Part shown: piece by piece, positions 59,090-64,000 of the stretch
How positions within the stretch are numbered: the first letter of the stretch is position 1
Layout of the letters: every line of letters starts with the position of its first letter
NCBI GenBank assembly: GCA_038258425.1
Contig: JBBSPV010000007.1
Location: 1-64,000, forward strand
DNA: 64,000 bases
Reading direction: 5' to 3'
DNA from: DATLGB01 sp038258425
GTDB lineage: Bacteria > Actinomycetota > Thermoleophilia > Solirubrobacterales > Solirubrobacteraceae
Program-made: the position numbers and the translations under genes
Notes under the pieces: generated by a model
The model's database searches: none
What the model was told of the DNA's origin: nothing
What the model saw: only the letters and a program-made list of their open reading frames with translations

Positions 59090-61425
59090 TCCTTGCCCGC
59101 CGCGAACCGCGCGTGCAGCTCGGCCTCCTCGGCCGGCTCGAGGCCCGGGGCACCGAGGGTGATGTCCACCCGGGCGATGCGGCCCGCGAACGCGAATGGC
59201 GCGGTGTAGTCCCGGCTGACCGCCGAGCCGGTGTCGCGGCCGACGCCGAAGGTGTCGATGCCGAAGCGGCCCGCGACCGTGTGCTCGATCCGGCCGCGGG
59301 CCACCTCGACCCCGTCCAGGCGCAGCCGCGCGTCACCGCCCCTGCCGGCCCCGCCGCCGTCGTAGAGGAAGTCCACCTCGATCGTGCTGGCGCCGCGCGG
59401 GAGCTGCCGATCGGCCCGCAGGAGGGTGTGCTCCTGACCGAACCAGTTGTAGTGGTAGACGGGCCGGCCGTCGTGCACGTAGAGCACGTAGCCGGCCGAG
59501 CCGCCGCCGCACGCGACGAGCACCCCGTCGCCGTCCTCGTCGATGCGCACCGTGATGCGGTGGGAGCGGTTCTTCGTGTTGGCGGCGGCCGTCTCCGGCA
59601 GCCGGACGGCGCCCGGGTAGTAGGTGAAGTGGCGACGAGCCGGGTCCGCGCCGCCGGGGGGCGGCTTGGGGGTGGCGAGCCGCGCCGCGCCGCGGTCGTC
59701 GAACGGGTAGACGCCGTAGCGCTCGCACTCCTCGTCGAAGATGTGCTGCAACTCGGCGAGCCTGTCGGGATGCTCCGCGGCGAGATCGCGATTCTCGCTG
59801 AAGTCCTCGTCGAGGTGGTAGAGCTCCCAGCGGTCGTTCTCCCACCCTCCCGGCGCGAGGTCCTGGCGCCACGGAAGCGTGTGCTGCGCACAGGCGATCC
59901 ACCCGCGGTCGTAGATCGCCCGATTGGTGAAGATCTCGAAGTACTGGCGCTCCCGCACCGGCTTGGCGTCGGGATCCTCGAACGTGCTGCGGATCGACAC
60001 GCCGTCCAGCGGCCGTTGCTCGATGCCGTCGACGGAGACGGGCGCCGGGATGCCCGCGACGTCGAGGATCGTGGGGACGAGATCGATCAGGTGCGTGAAC
60101 TGCGACCGCACGGACCCGTCGCCCTCGATCCCGGCCGGCCAGGAGACGACCATCGGGTTCCGCGTTCCGCCGAGATGGCTCGCGATCTGCTTGACCCACT
60201 GGAACGGCGCGTTGCCGGCCCAGGCCCAGCCGAGCGGGTAGTGCGGCTCGGTGTGCGGCTCGCCGATCTCGTCGATGCGCGCGAGCGTGTCCTCGAAGTC
60301 CGACGGGATCCCGTTGAGGTTCATGATCTCGTTGATCGTCCCGCTCGCCCCGCCCTCCGAGCTGGCGCCGTTGTCGCCGACGATGTAGGCCACGAGGGTG
60401 TTCTCGGCGTCCGGCAGCTCGCCGACGGCATCCAGCAACCGGCCGATCTCATGGTCGGTGAAGGCGAGGAAGCCGGCGTAGTTCTCCATGAACCGCGCGT
60501 ACAGGCGCCGCTCGTCCGCGCTGAGCGAATCCCAGGCCGGCACCCAGTCCGGGCGCGGCGTGTTCTCGGCGTCGGGGGGGACCACGCCGAGCTCGAGCTG
60601 GCGCCGGAAGGTCTCGTCGCGGACCGCGTCCCAGCCGTGGTCGAACTGGCCGCGGAAGCGCTCGCGCCAAGCGCGCGGCGCGTGATGGGGTGCGTGGGCG
60701 GCGCCGGGGGCGAAGTACGTCAGCACCGGCTTGTCCGGGTTGACCGACTTCGAGTAGCGGATCCAGCCGATCGCCCGATCGGCCAGGTCGGTGTTGAGGT
60801 GGTAGCCCTCCTCCGGCGTGCTCTCGGGCTCGACCGGCCGGGTGTTCTCGAACAGCACCGGGTAGTACTGGTGCGTCTCGCCACCGATGAAGCCGTAGAA
60901 GTAGTCGAAGCCGAGGCCGGTCGGCCACCGATCGAACGGACCGACGACGCTCGACTCCCAGTCCGGGGTGTTGTGGTTCTTGCCGAACCACGCCGTGTTG
61001 TAGCCGTTCTCCTTGAGGATCCGGCCGATCGTCGCGGTCGCCTTGGGGATCATCGACGTGTAGCTCGGGAAGCCGGTCGCCCACTCCGCGAGGAACCCCG
61101 ACCCGCAGTTGTGATGATTGCGGCCGGTGAGCAGCGCAGCCCGCGACGGCCCGCAGATGGCGGTGGTGTGGAAGCGGTTGTACCGCAGGCCCGCAGCGGC
61201 CAGGCGATCGAGCGCCGGCGTCGGAACCGGCCCGCCGAACGTCCCGACCTGCCCGAACCCGACGTCGTCCAGGACGATGAGGATGACGTTCGGGGCCCCG
61301 GCCTCCGGCTTGGGCGGCGTCGGCCACGCCTCCGTCGACTCCAGGTACGTCGGCCCGACCGTGCCGGTGAACGGCGGGTCGGGGATCGGAAGACGCGTCC
61401 GATCGACGGGATCCTCCGCGCTCAT
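59083..61425 (-). CDS. Arylsulfatase (type I, formylglycine-dependent)
   Basis: A 780-aa sulfatase: metal-binding Asp pair 53/54 in VILIVLDDVGFG, the formylglycine motif CGPSR (Cys91) in TAICGPSRAALLTGRNHH, and HHAPRAWRERFRGQFDHGWD. A ~170-residue C-terminal beta-rich domain (about 610-780) is typical of the large actinobacterial/PAS-like arylsulfatases. It hydrolyses sulfate esters to release sulfate. There is no signal peptide. The ATG at 61423-61425 overlaps the stop of a small upstream ORF as ATGA and has no own Shine-Dalgarno, so translation is probably coupled. Confidence 0.92.
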   Translation of the reverse strand: MSAEDPVDRTRLPIPDPPFTGTVGPTYLESTEAWPTPPKPEAGAPNVILIVLDDVGFGQVGTFGGPVPTPALDRLAAAGLRYNRFHTTAICGPSRAALLTGRNHHNCGSGFLAEWATGFPSYTSMIPKATATIGRILKENGYNTAWFGKNHNTPDWESSVVGPFDRWPTGLGFDYFYGFIGGETHQYYPVLFENTRPVEPESTPEEGYHLNTDLADRAIGWIRYSKSVNPDKPVLTYFAPGAAHAPHHAPRAWRERFRGQFDHGWDAVRDETFRRQLELGVVPPDAENTPRPDWVPAWDSLSADERRLYARFMENYAGFLAFTDHEIGRLLDAVGELPDAENTLVAYIVGDNGASSEGGASGTINEIMNLNGIPSDFEDTLARIDEIGEPHTEPHYPLGWAWAGNAPFQWVKQIASHLGGTRNPMVVSWPAGIEGDGSVRSQFTHLIDLVPTILDVAGIPAPVSVDGIEQRPLDGVSIRSTFEDPDAKPVRERQYFEIFTNRAIYDRGWIACAQHTLPWRQDLAPGGWENDRWELYHLDEDFSENRDLAAEHPDRLAELQHIFDEECERYGVYPFDDRGAARLATPKPPPGGADPARRHFTYYPGAVRLPETAAANTKNRSHRITVRIDEDGDGVLVACGGGSAGYVLYVHDGRPVYHYNWFGQEHTLLRADRQLPRGASTIEVDFLYDGGGAGRGGDARLRLDGVEVARGRIEHTVAGRFGIDTFGVGRDTGSAVSRDYTAPFAFAGRIARVDITLGAPGLEPAEEAELHARFAAGKDY

Positions 61426-61481
61426 CGCGGGCCACGGATCGAGCGGCGGACACGTCTCGGGTGGGGCACGCGCGGTGTCAT
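61422..61481 (-). CDS. Leader peptide upstream of arylsulfatase
   Basis: A 19-codon ORF (MTPRVPHPRRVRRSIRGPR) has a good gaggag site 9 nt before its ATG (61479-61481) and ends as ATGA on the sulfatase start. It is rich in Arg and Pro. The same frame is open upstream to an ATG at 61656-61658 (78 aa, first ~30 codons coding-like: GDLWAGPIGRLVLAPRLG), so the peptide may be longer. It is probably a translational coupler or leader. No homologue is recognised. Confidence 0.4.
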   Translation of the reverse strand: MTPRVPHPRRVRRSIRGPR

Positions 61482-61750
61482 GGCCACACACTCCTCGGGG
61501 TCGGTCGGGCGGGCCTCGGACTGTCCATGCCGCCCGGATGCCCCCGCCTCACCCGATCCGGATGATTGTGCGCCCGCCGTGTCCTCGATCGCCATCCCGA
61601 GCCGCGGCGCGAGGACGAGCCGGCCGATCGGCCCGGCCCAGAGGTCGCCGGGAGTCATGCACGCGCCGCGAGGGTCCGAGCAGCGGATCCTCCGGGCATC
61701 AGCCGTGCGGGGTGACGACGCCCGTCCGATGCGGACGCCATGCTCAGGCC
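61482..61750. other. Region upstream of sulfatase leader, no clear gene
   Basis: Apart from the upstream extension of the leader ORF frame, this stretch holds no recognised gene. Inverted GC-rich segments occur around 61600-61640. CATGCT (61740-61745) lies 6-7 nt before the LapA-like ATG and is a weak -10 candidate. Confidence 0.4.
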
Positions 61751-62065
61751 ATGTCCGGACCCACTCCCGCGCCTGGTCGCTCCGACTCGACCACGATCAC
61801 GGACCGACCGCCGCGACGGGCCCCGGGGCGCCGGGACACGGCCCGCGTCGCCGGCGCTGTCGTCATCGGCGTCGCCGTCACCCTGTTCGCGGTGTTCAAC
61901 CTCGACGACGTGGACGTCAACTGGGTGTTCGGATCGTGGTCGACGCCCCTGATCATCGTGATCGTCGTGTGCTTCCTGCTCGGGGTCGCGGGGGACCGGC
62001 TCTTCATCCTGCACCGGTCGCGGCAGGGGAAGCCTGGGCGCGCGCCGGCGCGTTCGCGCCGCTGA
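61751..62065 (+). CDS. LapA domain (DUF1049) small membrane protein
   Basis: A 104-aa protein: a basic Pro/Arg-rich cytosolic N-terminus, two transmembrane helices (about 36-54 and 62-82) and the LapA pattern VTLFAVFNLDDVDVNWVFG between them, followed by a basic tail. In proteobacteria LapA helps LPS assembly; in actinobacteria the function of this domain is unknown. Confidence 0.8.
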   Translation: MSGPTPAPGRSDSTTITDRPPRRAPGRRDTARVAGAVVIGVAVTLFAVFNLDDVDVNWVFGSWSTPLIIVIVVCFLLGVAGDRLFILHRSRQGKPGRAPARSRR

Positions 62066-62099
62066 TCGGAGGGTGTGGTCCGACGCCGGCTGGAGCGGA

Positions 62100-62408
62100 C
62101 TAGGGCGCTCGCGCGACGACCTCGTAGTGCGTCACGCTCGACGCGCCGCCGATCAGGTAGCGCTCGTCCTCCGGGTACAGGACGGCGGCCTCCACGTCGT
62201 CGCCGGCGAAGGCCCGGATCGCGTCGAGGGACGCCCACAGCGAGAGGGCGATGAGGTCCGAGCGCCCGCCCTCGTCGCGCCGCAGCAGGAAGGCGCCGTG
62301 GTTGCCGGGCGTGCGGGCGTACTCGGCGAAGCCGGTGTCGCGGATGTAGCCGGCGTAGACCTCGGCGTCGGGCGTGCGCACGGCGCCCGTCCACATGCGG
62401 GCGATCAT
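62100..62408 (-). CDS. Antibiotic biosynthesis monooxygenase-like protein
   Basis: A 102-aa ferredoxin-like dimeric alpha+beta barrel protein. Sequence such as IARMWTGAVRTPDAEVYAGYI, GNHGAFLLRRDEGGRSDLIALSLWASLDAIRAF and YPEDERYLIG matches ABM-domain relatives. It is probably a small cofactor-free oxygenase or binding protein. The ATG overlaps the stop of the upstream hydrolase as ATGA, so the two work or at least are made together. Confidence 0.75.
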   Translation of the reverse strand: MIARMWTGAVRTPDAEVYAGYIRDTGFAEYARTPGNHGAFLLRRDEGGRSDLIALSLWASLDAIRAFAGDDVEAAVLYPEDERYLIGGASSVTHYEVVARAP

Positions 62409-63151
62409 CGGTCCCCCTCCCCGCGCGACTCGGTGAGGAAGTCGATGACGATCCGGTTGCAGAGGTCGACCTTGTCGGCGAGCGAGCCGTGGCCGGTGCC
62501 GGGCACGACGGCGAGCTGCGCGTCGGGGAGCCCGTCGCGCAACGCGAGCGTGTGCGCCATCGGGATCTCTGCGTCCTCGTCGCCGACCATCACGAGCGCC
62601 GGGCTCGGGTAGCCGGCGAGGTCGGCGACCGTGAGCGTCGGCTCCTCGCGGTGCATGCGGTCGAGCTTGGCGCGGACCACCGGGAAGTGCTCCGGGCCCT
62701 GGGGCGCGACGGCGCCCCAGTAGTCCGTGAAGAACGCGACGGTCTCCTCGTCGAGGTCGATGGCTCCGGGCGCCCAGCCGTCGTGGTGGAAGACCCCGGC
62801 GCTGACGACGAGGCGCGTGACGAGATCCGGCCGCATGAGGGCGGTCAGCAGCGCGACCGGGGCGCCGTCGCTGTGCCCGAGCAGGTGCGCGGGGCCCCCG
62901 ACGACCTGCTCCAGGAACGCGACCGTGTCCTGCGCCATGCCGGCGTAGGTGATCGGCCCGTCGACGTCGGGGGTGCGGCCGTGTCCGCGCCGGTCGGGCC
63001 GGTAGACCCGGAACCGCTGCGCGAGGCCGGGCACGTTGCCGTCGAACGCGCGGGAGTCGGCCAGCCCGGGGGCCTGGAGCACCAGCGGCTCGCCGTCGCC
63101 GTCCTGCGCGTAGTAGGTGTTGACGTCGCCGAGTTGCACGTAGGGGCACAC
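62405..63151 (-). CDS. Alpha/beta hydrolase
   Basis: A 248-aa hydrolase: an N-terminal LGDVNTYYAQDGDGEPLVLQAPG with the oxyanion-hole region, RPDRRGHGRT, nucleophile Ser in LLGHSDGAPVALL, an acid in VMVGDEDAEIP and the His in GTGHGSL. The substrate is unknown. The GTG at 63149-63151 is chosen for its very strong ggaggagg site; longer in-frame starts overlap the divergent mocR-like gene. It is coupled to the ABM-domain gene. Confidence 0.87.
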   Translation of the reverse strand: MCPYVQLGDVNTYYAQDGDGEPLVLQAPGLADSRAFDGNVPGLAQRFRVYRPDRRGHGRTPDVDGPITYAGMAQDTVAFLEQVVGGPAHLLGHSDGAPVALLTALMRPDLVTRLVVSAGVFHHDGWAPGAIDLDEETVAFFTDYWGAVAPQGPEHFPVVRAKLDRMHREEPTLTVADLAGYPSPALVMVGDEDAEIPMAHTLALRDGLPDAQLAVVPGTGHGSLADKVDLCNRIVIDFLTESRGEGDR

Positions 63152-63289
63152 GGTCGGATCCTCCTCCTGCGGTGGTGGGCACTTCGACAGCCGGCAGCCT
63201 GGCTCCGGACTGGCCTCCGCGCCAGATCCACCGGCCGGGCCGGATCGGGTACCAGTCGCCCGCGCCGTCGGGCATGATGGCCGGGCGAG

Positions 63290-64000
63290 ATGTCCGAGGC
63301 GAGCCAACCCTTCGAGCTGCTGATGACCGTTTTGCGCGAGGCGCCCGGGACGCTCGGGACCCAGATCGAGCGACAGCTGCGGCAGGCCATCCGCTCGGGC
63401 GGGCTGCGGGCCGGCAGCCGCATCCCGTCCACCCGGGACCTGGCCCGCCAGCTCGGCGTCTCCCGCCGCATCACGGTCGACGCCTACGCGCAACTCGCCG
63501 CGGAGGGCTATCTGCAGCTGCGCCAGGGCGCGCACCCGCGCGTGGCCCACGGCCTGGCGGTCGACGGGACGGTGCGACCCACCGACGGGGTGGACGACGG
63601 GCCGCCGCCACGCTTCGACTTCCGGCCCAGCCGGCCGGACGTCTCGGCGTTCCCGCGCGGCGCGTGGGCGCGCTGCCTGCGCGACGCGGTGACGACCATC
63701 ACCGAGGCCGACCTGAGCTACGGCGACCCGTGCGGCGTCGGGCTCCTGCGCACGGCGCTGGCCGACCACCTGGGTCGCGTCCGCGGCGTCGTCGCCGATC
63801 CCCGCCGGGTCGTGGTCACCAACGGCTACCTGCAGGGGCTCGGCCTCGTCTGCGCGGCGCTGGCCGCGCGCGGAACCAAGCGGCTGGCGCTGGAGGACCC
63901 GAGCAGTCCCGAGGAGGCGCTGATCGCCGGACGCGTGGGGCTCGAGATCGTGTCCGTGCCCGTGGACGAGGGTGGCCTGCGCGTCGACGCGCTGAAGCGG
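63290..64000 (+). CDS. MocR/PdxR-type GntR-aminotransferase regulator (partial)
   Basis: The frame is open from ATG 63290 to the window end (237 codons). A GntR winged HTH fills residues ~15-85 (STRDLARQLGVSRRITVDAYAQL), followed after a linker by the start of a class I aminotransferase-like domain (FDFRPSRPDVSAFP, YGDPCGVGLLRTALADHL, VVVTNGYLQGL). The PLP lysine lies beyond the edge. MocR regulators sense PLP or amine ligands and often control pyridoxal, GABA or taurine genes. It is divergent from the hydrolase-ABM pair, which it may regulate. CATGAT (63273-63278) is a possible -10. Confidence 0.88.
   Translation, partial: MSEASQPFELLMTVLREAPGTLGTQIERQLRQAIRSGGLRAGSRIPSTRDLARQLGVSRRITVDAYAQLAAEGYLQLRQGAHPRVAHGLAVDGTVRPTDGVDDGPPPRFDFRPSRPDVSAFPRGAWARCLRDAVTTITEADLSYGDPCGVGLLRTALADHLGRVRGVVADPRRVVVTNGYLQGLGLVCAALAARGTKRLALEDPSSPEEALIAGRVGLEIVSVPVDEGGLRVDALKR

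Noticed and set aside
58255..62103. 1282-aa plus-strand open frame, the longest in the window
   Set aside because: It crosses the MBL-rhodanese gene, the antisense of the sulfatase and the LapA-like gene; all three have clear domains in their own frames, so the long frame is an artefact.

Overview
The window is very GC-rich bacterial DNA with tightly packed genes on both strands. It looks like a high-GC actinobacterium. The mix of genes (several acyl-CoA dehydrogenases, a Liv transporter, PHA metabolism, an RTX-repeat protein, a c-di-AMP riboswitch ahead of an NlpC/P60 hydrolase) would suit Thermoleophilia/Solirubrobacterales, but that placement is inference. No tRNA, rRNA, CRISPR array, insertion sequence or phage gene was seen.

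Layout. 1-4051 (minus strand) is the ribosomal/transcription block rpmG-secE-nusG-rplK-rplA-rplJ-rplL; rpoB would follow beyond the left edge. 4165-8681 holds a peptidase S51 homologue, an Lrp regulator divergent from phenylalanine hydroxylase with a palindrome between them, murB and an RTX-like repeat protein. 8842-14384 holds a frameshifted LuxR-type ATPase regulator, a glutamate-cysteine ligase family protein and a histidine kinase. 14601-20793 is mostly transport and stress genes (MFS, TauE/SafE, LtrA, APC permease with a coupled UspA, SDR). 20871-27711 holds the riboswitch plus NlpC/P60 gene, a coupled pair of acyl-CoA dehydrogenases, YccF, a glycosyltransferase, DUF4395 and an HtrA protease.

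27886-42601 is the metabolic core. On the minus strand it runs hydroxyacid-oxoacid transhydrogenase (HOT), GntR, HMG-CoA reductase and PucR, then a truncated AMP-binding protein coupled to a complete Liv-type ABC transporter, then a lipoate-ligase homologue, an acyl-CoA oxidase-like enzyme and LysR. A D-2-hydroxyglutarate dehydrogenase-like flavoprotein is divergent from HOT. HOT makes D-2-hydroxyglutarate and the flavoprotein family can reoxidise it, so the block may be a hydroxyacid uptake and catabolism module; the substrate is unknown.

42685-52055 holds a methyltransferase, a flavoprotein, a thioesterase, a PHA cluster (PhaC, glutaryl-CoA-dehydrogenase-like enzyme, PhaZ-like depolymerase), a GH15 glucosidase and a DUF2510 membrane protein. 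52163-64000 holds FetAB, a secreted Fn3-like protein, an AI-2E family protein, an SDR, a frameshifted C40 peptidase, an MBL-rhodanese enzyme, an arylsulfatase with a coupled leader ORF, LapA-like, monooxygenase and hydrolase genes, and the start of a MocR regulator cut by the right edge.

Two themes run through the window. Seventeen genes have a TAnnnT hexamer 6-11 nt before the start codon, which points to widespread leaderless transcription. Many operon genes are coupled by 1-4 nt ATGA/GTGA overlaps. Two genes carry a single-base frameshift at C-rich positions, either young pseudogenes or sequence errors.
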